64,000 nt of DNA from Manduca sexta (lineage: Eukaryota > Arthropoda > Insecta > Lepidoptera > Sphingidae): NCBI RefSeq assembly GCF_014839805.1, contig NC_051123.1:1842727-1906726 (forward strand). The letters run 5' to 3'. The first letter of the stretch is position 1. Each line of letters starts with the position of its first letter. Shown piece by piece: positions 34,800 to 46,569 of the stretch. The notes beneath the pieces were generated by a model that was not told the DNA's origin, made no database searches, and was given only the letters and a program-made list of their open reading frames with translations. The translations under genes and the position numbers were made by a program.

Positions 34800-34905
34800 T
34801 GAATCAAAATCAAATCAGCCTTCAAGTTGCAAAGTCTTCGACATATCGGGAGAAAAGTAAAATATTAAAACCGCGATAAAATTCGAAAAATAGTTTAATT
34901 TAAAG
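34800..34905 (+). repeat. Repeat E copy
   Basis: GCCTTCAAGTTGCAAAGTCT, TCGACATATCGGGAGAAAAG, TAAAATATTAAAACCGCGAT and AAATTCGAAAAATAGTTTAA, ending in TTTAA. Confidence 0.65.
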
Positions 34906-34937
34906 GCTTTTATTCTTTAAAAATGATCATGTCCGGG

Positions 34938-35005
34938 TTTTAAACTTTGCGTATGGTGGTCGCTATCCGGGCGGATATAAAATATATCCTACCGCCAGCA
35001 AAGTT
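34938..35005 (-). repeat. Repeat D 5' fragment, reverse
   Basis: TATGGTGGTCGCTATCCGGG, CGGATATAAAATATATCCTA and CCGCCAGCAA are the complement of the repeat D opening block seen at 30181 and 59040. Confidence 0.65.
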
Positions 35006-35211
35006 CAGAAACACAATTGTAAACTAGCGGGATTGCAGTGCGTTTTCCTTCATCGATAGACCGTAGCATGTAAATATTAATGATGTAAAAATATACCGTC
35101 AATACACCATTACTGTTCTGTACAGGCATATTCTATGTTGTATCACTTACTTTCATATATGGAATGGCATAAGACAGAAAGGGATAGAACATGGGTTAAT
35201 AATTATTTTAA

Positions 35212-35412
35212 TCATCATCATCATCAGCCGTAGGATGTCCACTGTTGAACATGAGCCTCCCTTAAAGAATTCCAGATCGACCTATTGGAAGCGGCCCGCA
35301 TCCAGCGACCTCCTACGACTTTTATGAGGTCATCTGTCCACCTCGTGGGTGGAAGTCTGACGCTGCGCTTGCTAGTTCGTGGCCTCCACTCCAGAACCTT
35401 CTTGCTCCAATA
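35212..35412 (-). mobile_element. RTE-type LINE 3' remnant
   Basis: A (ATC)n run followed by AGCCGTAGGATGTCCACTGT, TCCAGATCGACCTATTGGAA and CACCTCGTGGGTGGAAGTCT. On the minus strand this gives the same QRT C-terminal wording as at 31566-31936. It is truncated at about 35412. Confidence 0.8.
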
Positions 35413-35414
35413 AT

Positions 35415-36110
35415 TTTAATAACCCTACTCATAGTATGAGTATTTTACTTTATTGTTACAAATAAACTGATTGTGAAGTATATGAAATAGAAGTAAATTA
35501 TGAAGTTCTATTTTTTTTGTATACAACTGTAAGCCACCTATATATTGCATCATACATTCATAGTTCATACGTTCGATGCGTTAATTTTGACACAAATTTT
35601 TGTTTTACCATCTCGGGTCACATTTTTTTGTGTACGTTATTTTTGATGTATTTATGATAGTTCCGTGTGATCTTCATGTTTTCGCGGTTAAGTAAAAAAC
35701 AAGTTTTTTAATATCAAGGTGAAAAAGAAAAAAATATTCATGCTTTATTTTGGAAATTTAAATTGATTTATTATTTTAATGTGGAATTTATTTTAATTTG
35801 AGCTTTTTATTGAAATTAAAATGTTAAAATATTTTTAACCAAGTTCAAAAAAAGGAAGAGATTTCCATTCGACTTTTTTTGTTTTTTTTTTTAATGTTTG
35901 TTACCTCAAAACTTTTGACTGGATTTTCTGTGGTTTTTGAAGGCGGTATATTTTTTTCTATAGCTACGTTTTCATATAAATATTTAAATACGCTCATGTC
36001 ATAATTCAACGCGCCTTTGAATATTTCTGAATGAGCCTACTAGGAAAAATCTTGCATCATAAAACCAAAAAATGCATTCAAATACTAAAAATCTGAAAAA
36101 ATATCCGACT
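35415..36110. other. AT-rich; CR1-like scrap at 35845-35960
   Basis: CAAGTTCAAAAAAAGGAAGA and TGGTTTTTGAAGGCGGTATA resemble the recurrent 'cgacttcaaaaaagg ... tttgaaggcgg' retroposon tail also present at 37205-37345 (+) and 42070-42200 (-). There is no gene. Confidence 0.4.
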
Positions 36111-36115
36111 ACTTT

Positions 36116-36340
36116 GGTTGTATTAGGGTACCACTGCAGTACTGAGGTTTCGTGTTCGCTTCCCGGGACGGGCAGAGATCTTGGATTTTTCTACTCAATA
36201 TTAGGTACGCTAGAATTTCTGCCTGATATGGCGATAAGCCTTTATCACACCATGGGACACAATACATAACGCGAAAAGTGGGTGCACCTATTGCGTCTCT
36301 GTCAACCCCTTTGGAGATGAAGGCGAGAGTGTGTATGCAT
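36116..36340 (+). mobile_element. SINE-B copy
   Basis: TTGTATTAGGGTACCACTGC, then GGTTTCGTGTTCGCTTCCCG (B box mutated), TGGATTTTTCTACTCAATAT, CTGATATGGCGATAAGCC, AACCCCTTTGGAGATGAAGG. It has the complete order with many substitutions. Confidence 0.8.
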
Positions 36341-37204
36341 AAAATTCCAATATAGATATGTAGATATCTATAGATAACGTCATTTTCGACAGCATCCCAT
36401 TTTTACAAACATTTTCGCCTTGCTGTTTCTAAGGAATTGTTTTCGTTACACACCTGTCGGTAATATGTTTGGAAGATTAATTTAAAAATATATGCAGTTG
36501 TATTAACATATGCACAGCTTTCGCTTTCACTTTTTATGGTCCAATTTGCATAGTTAAGTAAACCATGCGATACAGAGCGATAGCAATGCGTGAGTGTACT
36601 CTTATATTAAACAATAAATGGCTATACGAGGGGTCGGGTAAGCCGATGTCTAATTCTGAGCATGCGTAGTTGTGTTCTTATTTGAAGGACATCGTTTCTA
36701 GAGAAATTGTATGCTGAATACATTTAGTTCACTTCCCTTTACTCTTTTTTTATCTAAATAACATCTACCACTAAGTAATTGTACAAACGTTACTGTGTTC
36801 TAGTGAACCTTAGTAAATAAATGGTGTAATATTTCGTTGAATAGGTCTTTAAAATATGGTAGCTATCATCTGTTGTCCTAGCATGCGAGCGAAGCGCGTT
36901 GTTTGTCAATTTGATGTTCTGGTTAATGTGGCTGCTGTGCATACATATTTTTATATGACGAGCCAATGATATTATAAGTATAAAATTATAATAGACAGAT
37001 ATGCCATTAGCAAGTGTAAAGTGAAGACTCGAAATCGTCTCAATTAGGAGGATTTTATACACTAGAAAGAAAGGATGAAATTTATTGTTGGAAAAAATAA
37101 AAAACATAAAATCCTACATAAGATAAGCATTTATACCACCAACAACGGGCCTCCCATTCAGCTATATACTGCAATACCACCTATGAGACACTAAACGCCA
37201 ATGA

Positions 37205-37345
37205 CGAATACAACTGTCTTTTTAATCGACTTCAAAAAAGAAGAACAAATATACGAAATAAATGATCGATTTCAATTAGGCACCGACAACAAAATTGGCG
37301 TTAGGTTGTTTTTGAAGGCGGTTTAATTTATTGTTAAACGGTTTT
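37205..37345 (+). repeat. LINE-type tail scrap
   Basis: TTTTTAATCGACTTCAAAAA, AATTAGGCACCGACAACAAA and GTTTTTGAAGGCGGTTTAAT match the reverse piece at 42070-42200 (AAACCGCCTTCGAAAACCAC, AGTCGGTGCCTAATTAAAAT). Confidence 0.5.
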
Positions 37346-37436
37346 GTTCGTACTTTTTTAAATACATCAACTCTTTTCACACGACATAACAATGACAATA
37401 ATGTGTATGCGCATACGGATCTAGTACTTTTTATCA

Positions 37437-37590
37437 GCCGTTTTCAATAAACGATCCCAATCTCAATCCGATTATGAGAATGAACCAATCAAAAAATCTC
37501 ATTCGTGGGCGTGTCAAAAATACTTTGTTTTGATTGGTCCATTGTTGTGATAGATCGAAAAAGCGATTGGGATCGTTTATTGAAAATGGC
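37437..37590. mobile_element. Short MITE with 25-bp near-perfect TIR
   Basis: The left end GCCGTTTTCAATAAACGATC and right end GATCGTTTATTGAAAATGGC are complementary with one mismatch, and the match continues inward through CCAATC. A second internal pair (CCAATCAAAA / TTTTGATTGG) suggests the whole 154 bp folds on itself. No target duplication is clear. Confidence 0.75.
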
Positions 37591-37609
37591 GGTAGGTATA
37601 TTATTAAAT

Positions 37610-37675
37610 TTAAAAAATTTTTCGGATTTCGGATTTTATCGCGATTTTTATATTTTAATTTGCTCCAGGTTATTC
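37610..37675 (-). repeat. Repeat E fragment
   Basis: TTTTTCGGATTTCGGATTTT, ATCGCGATTTTTATATTTTA and ATTTGCTCC match the terminal portion of repeat E. The 60- and 95-codon frames across this area are spurious. Confidence 0.5.
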
Positions 37676-37679
37676 CTCC

Positions 37680-38950
37680 GCCTATAACCGATAGCCTACA
37701 CGTTATAAGGGAGAAGCAAAATCATTATCGGCAAGTAGACAATTTGCGGTCGCAATCCTGCAGAGAGGATATGAAACAAAATTACTCGATAACCACACCA
37801 CTTTGGTGCCGTGTAGTATAGTTTCTGATTTTGTTTGGAATGTTGCTTCCTACACATTAAGTGGGGGAATCTTGCAGAGCAGCAAATATTTCATACGACC
37901 TGGATGAGATGGAGGTATTTTGATTTACTTAGTTCACTATGCGGTGTCAACGGATTGCACTGTCATAACATTTTCTTGAAGAAAATAACAAAAAAAAAAT
38001 GTTTATTGAAAATAACATAATGTGTTTTACAGTTAAAAATAATGGTTTAAAAAAACAAATTTCTGCAAACAAAAATAAAGTATTTACCAGGGTTACCCAA
38101 ACTAGGCCATGCCTGTACCTTGGGATACCATTTAAAAGTTTTTTACATATATTTTTATGGTATTTTATTATATGGTCATTATTTTTATGTAATAATTAAT
38201 AACTAAACTATACTGGGTGCTGGACTCAGATATTTTGAAGCTGTTTATGTCAAACTTAAATATTTTTGGAAAATGTTTTCAAACTCCATTTGTTTGTTCC
38301 AGGTGTGGATAGCGGGTGCGCGCATTTCAAAATGCTAACAAATATTGGGCCCAGGGCCCATCAACAATCAAAAATGTGAGTACATACATGTATATGAGGT
38401 TTGTAAAATCCATTAAAAACTATGAACCTAAAACAAATATATACGGACTTATTTTATCAAATAAAAAAAATATCTCTCGAAAATTGGCTTACAAATGTCA
38501 GACTAATCGGTTTAAATACATTTAATATTTACATATGAATTAAGGACTTTCTTGTTTATTAGAAGTTAGTTAAAAAATACCTTTTTGCAGAAATTTGGTG
38601 CACTAGTACTACATTGGCTGATTCAGGATACTATCGCCCATACACTAGTGATGTTTCGTAAAATCTTGGGCAAAATTGATTTTATAATGTTAATGTATTT
38701 GCCACTGATCGATTTCTATGATTTATTTACTAAAATGAACAACTCACAAAACATTCATCGATGCCTAATTGACAAAAGGTTTCAAACAAAAACCCAAATG
38801 TTGTTTTAATTACGATTTGTCACAGCATGCATATAATGACATTCATATATGATATTCAATTCCACTTTTACAAATATTTTGATTGAACTTACTTTATCTC
38901 ATACAATATGAAGTCACAATACAACAATTTACTTTAGTATGTATATATTG
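37680..38950. other. No gene supported
   Basis: Several 60-75 codon frames occur, all Lys/Asn/Phe/Ile-rich as AT-rich noise gives. None has splice context or a recognisable motif. Confidence 0.45.
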
Positions 38951-38953
38951 TAT

Positions 38954-39105
38954 AAAAATAATAGCACTGTATTATATACTGGCTACTGCTGAGCACGGAT
39001 CTCCTCTCCTTCTGAGAGAGTTTACGCCTTAGTCTATCATGCTGTCTTAGTCTAGGTTGGCAGACTTCACATACCTTCGTAAGTCCTTTGAAGAGTTCTC
39101 AGGTT
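38954..39105 (-). mobile_element. SINE-A 3' fragment
   Basis: AATAATAGCACTGTATTATA, CTGCTGAGCACGGATCTCCT, TTGGCAGACTTCACATACCT and ending at AGAGTTCTCAGGTTT. The tRNA head is absent. Confidence 0.75.
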
Positions 39106-39569
39106 TTAGCGAATAATAATTATCGACAAAAACTCTTGTCTAAAAACAATAAATTCTATATAATATTAATACTATGACTTAAACTTAATTGGTGTTATAT
39201 GAATAATTTTAATTAAATTTGTTTGACTCTTATAAAAATAAGTTAGTCGCTTATCAAATTTTATTGTATTTATTACTGTTCAATACTCTGAATGGTGACG
39301 TATTTGAATGATTTTAAGTTAAAACGCAGTTTGTTTTTCTATTGAGAATGTCCTCGAAATACCAATTAACGTCATTTAAGACAAAAATGTCAGAGCGAGA
39401 CCGAATTTTTTGGCAATATTTTTTACGATTAAAACACGTGGAACCAAATATACTTAGAACAAATTTTTTTGCTAACTAAAAAATAAAGTGTTCGTAAATC
39501 AAATAAAAATTTCAAAGGCGTTTTTCGTAGGTTCGAAATATACAATCTCTGACAGATTTTTAACGATTA

Positions 39570-39770
39570 TTGTGATGTATAGACGAAGTAAACAGGGTTG
39601 TTTTTATATTGCGTTAATAAATGGAACTACATATTTCTTCTTAAAAACAATACTTTGTTATCACTTATTCTACCCAAAACATAGAAAAGTGTTCGAACAC
39701 AATAAACATTAGTAGATAGTAGTTTTAATTTTACATGCCCAAGACCACTAATACCGTAGCTTGCCATAGA
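39570..39770 (+). mobile_element. Partial copy of the 32639-33049 element (left end)
   Basis: TATTGCGTTAATAAATGGAA, CTACATATTTCTTCTTAAAA and GTAGTTTTAATTTTACATGC follow the order of the left half of 32639-33049. The right half is missing here. Confidence 0.5.
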
Positions 39771-39905
39771 GGCTCTTCAGGGCAGTGCGAACGTTTGGGC
39801 GCCCGCTTAGTTTAATGTAGGTATGGGCCAAGAGGGGCCCCAAAAGCTGGCGGGGCCCTTATCACTGATACGGCGGTAGCTAGGCCCCTGTGCCACTACT
39901 CGATA
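39771..39905. repeat. GC-richer unassigned patch
   Basis: GGGCAGTGCGAACGTTTGGG and GGGGCCCCAAAAGCTGGCGG stand out from the surrounding AT-rich DNA. Similar wording ('aagctcgaggccctgtattattgatacggc') lies at 50150-50290, so both may be decayed copies of one hAT-like element. No TIR pair was resolved. Confidence 0.35.
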
Positions 39906-40517
39906 AATAGAATTTATCGGGTTATAAATACACTTACACACCAAATTCTAGCTAAGATATAAATGAATAAAAATCTAGAATTCTAGATCTTAGGCGCAAA
40001 TATTTGTTATTCATGGTTGATTTTGATACAATTTTAGTAGAACTAAAGATGTGGTTTAATTAAACAACGCAATATAAAATAGGCCTCTTTATATTATAGT
40101 TCATTAGGTTCAATATTATTTACATTTATCCACATTGATAAACATCCGAAATAGACAATGCAATGGACTCCACCCAGATTCTTGCACATGACAGCATAGA
40201 AAACATAAATTTACGTAACTTATTTTCACCAATCAAATATAGAGATTTAATTTTATTAAATATTCCGTCGGTAATTGCGATGAAAACTATAATAAAATAT
40301 TTATTGCAAAAATGCATACATTAACTGTTATACGATTTCTAAAATATGAAATCATCGTTAATAATTATAGTTAGAACGTATTAATGTTTGAATGTAATAT
40401 ATTTTTCATTTTACGAGCTTATGTACTATTTTATTTTAAGTTTGCCTCTGTAGTTAATGATTACTCGGGCTAAAGAAAGGTCAAGCTATATTTCACCCAA
40501 TGCTATGAACACGATGA

Positions 40518-40640
40518 TCCTGTTTAATAATTTCTAGTAAATTATTTGACAGACAGCTAATGTAGATAGTTCTCATTTTATTCCTATATATTTGGGAGCA
40601 TAGATTAGAGTGTGACTTAAATATAAGTCGCACTCAATGG
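40518..40640 (+). mobile_element. Harbinger-like MITE fragment, copy 3
   Basis: CTAATGTAGATAGTTCTCAT, ATATATTTGGGAGCATAGAT and TAGAGTGTGACTTAAATATA match copies at 1899-2075 and 33724-33901. The ends are missing. Confidence 0.6.
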
Positions 40641-40649
40641 CAATGACAA

Positions 40650-40912
40650 TAAATATTGATAAAAAGTAATTTTAATTTTACGCGCCCTTATGCCAATATT
40701 ACTACTCTAGAGAATTCGTCGCAGCGGCAACATCACACTTCCACTCAGAAATACTCTCACGTTCAAGCCATATTCGCATTAAACTCAGAAATCTAAACGA
40801 GGATTTAAATATTCGTTATTAATGGATCATTTGGAACAATGTCTGTAAAGGTGGAGACGAGTATGTGGTTTCATTTAGTAACACAATGTCAAAACGACTC
40901 TGTATAGGAGTC
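40650..40912 (+). mobile_element. Partial copy of the 32639-33049 element (right end)
   Basis: AAAAAGTAATTTTAATTTTA, ATTACTACTCTAGAGAATTC, TATGTGGTTTCATTTAGTAA and CACAATGTCAAAACGACTC. It ends in the right TIR. Confidence 0.6.
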
Positions 40913-41099
40913 ATAAGTAAAGGCGTAACTGACAACAGCTTTCAGCAACTAATTGCAGTATTCATTAAGTAACTTGAAGTATAACGTACACGTAATGTGT
41001 TATGTGGTTCACGACGTAACTGATTACTTAGTTACAATGAATGGTGTGCTAATATGAGAGTTGTGTCCCACGACCATTGACAAGTGTTGCGGTAGAGGC

Positions 41100-41285
41100 C
41101 TTAGGGGGGTGAGACGGGGACCTTTATTTGGCATCTTTATGGAACTTATAGTTGAGGAGATTTTTTAGTCCGTCCGAGGCTTCGCGTCTATTTTTTTGCT
41201 TTATCCGGAGATTTCACGTCGGTCTTTTGCCCAGCTTGGGCGTCGCTTCAGGGTTTTTCATCACACGGCGTCTCACGTCAGTTAA
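41100..41285. repeat. Unassigned GC-richer patch
   Basis: GGCCTTAGGGGGGTGAGACG, CCGTCCGAGGCTTCGCGTCT and CCAGCTTGGGCGTCGCTTCA. Probably an old transposable element piece; no ends or coding seen. Confidence 0.3.
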
Positions 41286-42353
41286 GACTATTGAAATGTA
41301 TGAAATCGACAAATTCGTTTTGCAATAGAAAATGTATTGATTTTAGATTGGTGCGGTATAGATGGTGGATAGTCGATTGCAATTTGATCGCGTACTAGAC
41401 CTCTGATATGTGAGATTCCGACAGTTACAGCAACGTCTATATCTGACGCTGAATGAGCACCATTGAGTCCTGGTCTGTAGGTTCCCAGTTTAGAATCATA
41501 AGATTTAACTTCATAATTCAAAGACCGGTTTTGCTTCTGTTAATAGATGTGTTACCATCAGACGCTTCTGGTGTCGAACAAACGGACCTACTTGTTCATT
41601 TATTGATATACGAAACTGTAAATATGTTTATGTTCTGTGCCAATAATGTTAAGATTTATAACCTAAAGATGATGTTAAAATGAACACCGGAGTCCAGTAG
41701 AGCGTGCTTGTTTTTATCAATGCAATGCTATTTACCCAACGAAGCACGTAAAGGAAGGAATGGTGGTGACTGGCGGATTTTCTAATAATACTAGAGATCC
41801 GCCCCGACTTGGAACTGGTAGCATTTTTTATCTATAACCCGTTGACGATGATGACACAAAATTACCCAAAACAAGAAAAAAATCGTTGATCTGATTGTTA
41901 CCAAACTTTCTTATAAACTGCTGGGCTAATCTGAAATTTACCTAAAAATATTATTAAAATCACTCCAACCGCTGTTGAGGTCATTACATTCACACATTTA
42001 TTTTTATATATAGATAGATAAATGCGAAAGTTTGTGAAGATGTTTGTAAGAAGATAAAAATTATTTTAACAAAAAATTAAACCGCCTTCGAAAACCACAC
42101 AAAACCAAAAAATAATTTCACATAACAGGTATATATTGGATACCAATTTTGCAGTCGGTGCCTAATTAAAATTGCTATATATTAATAAAAAAAAGTCGGT
42201 TAAAAAAACAAAAACAACTGCACGGATTTGGATGAAATTTGGCTACATTTTATCTCGAAAAAGAACACAGTGGTAGTTTTTTGAGAAAATCGATCACATA
42301 CAGACCGGCAGCTTTTGGAGTCTTTGTTTTATAATATTATAATGCAAGTCATC

Positions 42354-42560
42354 GTCTGCCTCGGCGGCATAATTGTATTGCGGTATGATATTGATATTGG
42401 GTTTTCCTTCTCCGTATGAGCTTGATCTGAAATTTGTGCCTGATATGGCCTTAGGCTCGCCCCCTATCACGTTATGGGACGGAATATGCATGGTGAAAAG
42501 TAGGTGCACCAGTTTCGCCTCTGCATTCTCCTTTGGGGAGTAAAGGCATGAGTGTGTCAT
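42354..42560 (+). mobile_element. SINE-B, head deleted
   Basis: It starts TCTGCCTCGGCGGCATAATT but skips the B-box block and continues at GATATTGATATTGGGTTTTC, then TAGGCTCGCCCCCTATCACG, TTCGCCTCTGCATTCTCC and a GTGTGTC tail. The missing B box would make it inert for Pol III. Confidence 0.75.
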
Positions 42561-42961
42561 CGATCTGTGCATGAATAAATAATAGTGCTGTTAAACATTT
42601 TATATAAAAAAGGAAAGTAAACAAATATGGCTCTAAATCAATTAGAATAAAAGCAAAATCTTAATGCAGTCTATTTATAAAAGTTATCACATTTATTTCC
42701 TTTTAAAATATACACATAAATAATCTAAAACTGACTTAGTAATAACTAGAAACAATAAAAATAGATTCACACGATTGCATATAAATAGTATGGACTTATG
42801 CAACTTCGTATCTCGTTTTGGCCTACCAAAAGCCCCTAGGCTATCCATAGAATACGTCACACGGATTTCATGACTTTTTAACTTCTCCCCTCGTTCTTGT
42901 TACACGTGGTCACATTTGCGGGATTTCCCCTTGGTGTGACGTCACAATATTGCACATCTAT

Positions 42962-43240
42962 ATATGAATAATGAATCCCTATTTCCCTTGTTCACGCCAT
43001 CACGCGTGAACGGCTGGACCGATTTCACTATTTTTTTTGTTGTGTTTGTTATTGTCGGCAGAAGGTTCTTATGAAAGAAAAAATTTAAAAAAATGTGCAG
43101 AAAATTAGAAAATTTAAGAAAACAAAAATATTAATTTTATATAACCGTCAATTGTTTGAAATAACTGTCAGCGATTGACAGAATGCGCGCTGCAAATTCA
43201 TAGTTAAGACGGGACAACGTCTGTCAGGTCAACTAGTACT
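42962..43240 (-). repeat. Repeat F, reverse copy
   Basis: GTTCACGCCATCACGCGTGA, ACGGCTGGACCGATTTCACT, ATAACTGTCAGCGATTGACA and AGTTAAGACGGGACAACGTC. It is nearly colinear with 33926-34212 in the opposite sense. Confidence 0.7.
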
Positions 43241-43802
43241 TTATGTATATAGCCAGAGATTTAATATATTTTTAAGTGATTACATTTAATGTTCTGTATT
43301 TCAGTACTGAAGATTAAGCCATGGGATGTCACTGTACCCCTTGTCACAAAATGTCACTTCGTTGAATCCCTCTTAACGTGTGACGTAACTTATATATGGC
43401 CTCTTACTGTATATGCAAAAATATTATAGATATTGAATTCTGTTTGATTGCAAATCAGAAATTTGCATTTAGTAAATGGAGTATATTTCGCTTGCATACA
43501 AATTATTATGTATGATGTTACGCAACTCAGACGGATCATTTTTATAATTGAATCAGAATTAGAAATTTCTTAATTATTTTTTGTTTGGATTATCGTATAA
43601 AGACGATTAAATACTGCTTAGTTATGGTCGTCTGTAAACTCTGTTATTTAATTTGATTTCTCACAAGTTAACGCCTGTTTTCTTGAAGGAAAAGGCAAAG
43701 TTTGAACAAGTGTACCTACTCTGCCGTATTGAGCCAAAACGGCAGATACACGAATTTGCTATTTTGAAATAACTGATTATTATCATTAAAATCGCATTGC
43801 GG

Positions 43803-43945
43803 AAATCATCATCATCATCATCAGCCGCAGGTTGTCCACAGCTGAACATGAGCCTCCCCCAAAGTTTTCAAGATCGACCCATTAAAAGTGGCCTGCATTT
43901 AGCAACCTCCTGCGACTGTTATAGGTCCTCTGTCCACCTCTGCGT
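43803..43945 (-). mobile_element. RTE-type LINE 3' remnant
   Basis: A (ATC)n run, then AGCCGCAGGTTGTCCACAGC, CAAGATCGACCCATTAAAAG and TTATAGGTCCTCTGTCCACC. It is truncated. It lies about 180 bases upstream of the first visible exon of gene 1. Confidence 0.75.
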
Positions 43946-44121
43946 AAATACCACTTTCCATTTTCAAAGATCCTTCAAGGCATAGCGCTGTTGCCCGTTT
44001 CGCCTTCCCCTAAGGCCGCCTCTGCACGAATGTCTGACTGAGGTGCTTTGTACACCCACTAAGTTTACGGTGTATAATCAAAGTCTAAACCAGGCTTAAC
44101 AGTTTAAAATGATTTCTACAG

Positions 44122-44328
44122 ATGGTAACATGCGAGAGTCAGGGCGCGCCGGTCGGGTTCAGGCTGGGCGCCCGTGACCGCGACGATGAGCCGCGTCGCC
44201 GAGCCCCCAGCGTCTCCTCGTCGGTCTACAAACAGAAGATCGACGCGCTGTTTGATGACAGCCGCTCTGTGGCCAGCCTGCCGCAGTATCCCACCGGATT
44301 TGGACAGCTGGAAAGAAGGGATAGTAAG
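44122..44328 (+). CDS. PTB-domain protein, exon 1 of 6 visible
   Basis: These are residues 1-69 of the joined product, read from ATG at 44122. The exon is preceded directly by TTTCTACAG, so it is probably an internal exon and the ATG may or may not be the true start; an in-frame stop (TGA at 44110-44112) bounds any upstream extension without splicing. It ends at the donor GTAAGG (44329) in phase 0. The peptide is charged and Ser-rich, with RRAPSVSSSVYKQKIDALF and QYPTGFGQLERRDSK, no recognised domain. GC-rich codons contrast with the flanks. A phase-0 junction to 44778 yields RRDSK then VSSSHDN. Confidence 0.75.
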
Positions 44329-44777
44329 GTAAGGATGTGAGTGTGTATTAGCTATAGGATAGCATTTAATGTACTGAAATCTCGACGTCATGGAGCAATA
44401 GCCGATGATTAGAAGAACATTCGTACATTCTACCACATACAATACGTAGTACACATATTTATACTCGACTGTGGAAAGATATTATTGAAGTAGAATCTAT
44501 TTAGTAGCATATTAGATGTAGCTTGTTTTATTATATATTAAGGATACTTACGTGATCTCCGATTTAACAGACATCATTCTTATGTCGCCTGATTCAGACA
44601 GCGGGAAATTAAGTAGCATTCAAAATCTAGGTTAATCAGTAGTCAAGTATGTGTTATAATTTTAATTATATATTACATTTATATGTTAATTTGCAACATA
44701 TTCAAATAAATATTGTTTAGAATAACACTAAAAGTAATTTACCATTGCCGAAGCTCAAAAAAATTATATTGTCGCAG

Positions 44778-46198
44778 GTCAGTTCTTCACACGACAATAA
44801 AGTGACGATATACGAAGATGAAGATGGTTATTGTCAGAGCAATGACACCAAAATCAATAACACGGTCCAAGACCGTATCGAAAGGATGTTCGCGGACATG
44901 GCAGGGGAATCCAGGCAACCAGTGGATAATATCGGAATACATGTCTTCAGTGTCCATTATCTTGGCTCCACGCCTTTACAAGACAAAGTTACTAGCCTCT
45001 CCGGCCTTCAAATTCCACTCAAAAAACTATACTTCGCGCACCGAAGAAACTTCCACCACAAAAGTGCGTTGACAGGCCGGTTAGAAATATCAAAAAGTGG
45101 CCTCAAAGTAAGATACAAAGGAGAAAAAGGCGATTTAGAGCAACTAAACCCTTTCCCAACTATAGCAGTATGGTCGGCTGTCAAATTCGTAGTCCAACCT
45201 TCAGAGACAAATGATAATGAACTATGCTACGCGTTCCTACCACTCATCACAGATCCTGATAACATAGACCGGCAAGCGCTATTCAAGACGTTAGAGTCAC
45301 CGGACAACAAATACATCCTCTCACACAACGAGAACTCACATTCGCCACTTTTCGCTGTCGTGATGAGGAAGATCGGAGTTGCTAAGCAACTGGAGTGTCA
45401 TGGGTTTGTATGTCAGACGACTGAGGATGCTATTGTGATAGCGGCTACGTTATACAAATCCCTAATGTCACACATGAGCCGTCAAGGCCACAGTGATAAA
45501 AAGAAAGTGAGGAATCGAAACGGAGTCAGCTGCATGAGCGTCGGTAGTAGTATGTCACCGAATGATATTGTGATGCCCAATAAACCACCGCGGAAGAAGC
45601 CGAGCACGTCGTCAATGAGCGGCGATAGCGACAAAGCAGATGGGTTCTCAGCCAGCGAGTCGTATAATGAGAAACACAGGTTAGAAAGGACTAAGAAGAT
45701 CTCGTCTGAGAGTCTACCTTCGCCACCCCCACCTCCGTCCATTCCACCCGCCGAAGGCAAAAGAATCACAGTGGAAGAAGTTAAAGCCAAACTTGATTCG
45801 ATTAAAAACAACGATACCAGCGGTAGTGACACTCATGATTCAAGAAAGTCTGCCGCCAAAAGCTGTCCCCACCCTGCTATTAGTAAGCTTCAGAGCCATC
45901 TTAATTCCAATAGCGGGAGCGAATCTTCCGTGAGGACTAAGGTTTCTGAGAAAATAGAACTCTTTAAGGAGCTAGAAAGAAGAAAGAATCTACAAAGACC
46001 ACCGACTTTACCTCCGCCTATACCATCAAAACCTTCAGAAGCTCCACCGGAACCCCCTAAGGAGCCTCTAAGAAGAAATCAAAGCGGACGGAAATCTCTC
46101 AGCGAATCGGGTGACATACTGACTAAAGTGGCCATCCCGCGCTCGGGCAGCTTCCTCAACGCGGGAGGGCTGACGAGATATAAATCGATCGGACACAG
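44778..46198 (+). CDS. PTB-domain protein, exon 2 (PTB/PID domain and proline-rich linker)
   Basis: Residues 70-542 plus part of 543. The acceptor is GTCGCAG at 44777. The open frame extends upstream only from a TTG, so there is no start codon here. A PTB/PID phosphotyrosine-binding fold spans about residues 122-304 (44934-45482): strand HVFSVHYLGSTPL, a basic loop KLYFAHRRNFHHKS, FAVVMRKIGVAKQLECHGFV, and the closing helix AIVIAATLYKSLMSHM. PTB proteins act as cytoplasmic adaptors that bind NPxY-type tails or phosphoinositides. The domain has a long insert between strands. Downstream are Ser-rich stretches and Pro motifs (PSPPPPPSIPP, RPPTLPPPIPSKP) likely to bind SH3 or EVH1 partners. The donor GTATGT follows at 46199. 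It resembles uncharacterised insect PTB proteins; the exact orthologue is not claimed. Confidence 0.9.
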
Positions 46199-46569
46199 GT
46201 ATGTTGAACAACTCTCATTAAAACTTAATTGTGATAATACATTTCCTAGAAATCCACTGCACGCTTGAAAGGCATCATTTCCTTTTTAATAGAGCACGTG
46301 CCACTGACATCTCATTCAAGCCTGATGCGTTTTCACATGATTGGCTGGCTTGATTATAAAAATAGCGTATGTCGAGAAGTATAGAATGCACTTAGTGGGG
46401 TGTTTCGACACCTCGCATGCACGTAATTGTGCCAATGCAACCGCATCCGCTGCATTCCTCTGCTCCGATACTTCAGGAATTTTATTTTTACTTGCTTCCT
46501 TGGATAAAAAATAGTTTTATTGGATTGCTTTATTTAACGGAATAATCAGTATAATGATTTATGTTACAG

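Noticed and set aside
45482..45832. Minus-strand 116-codon frame
   Set aside because: Antisense shadow of gene 1 exon 2.
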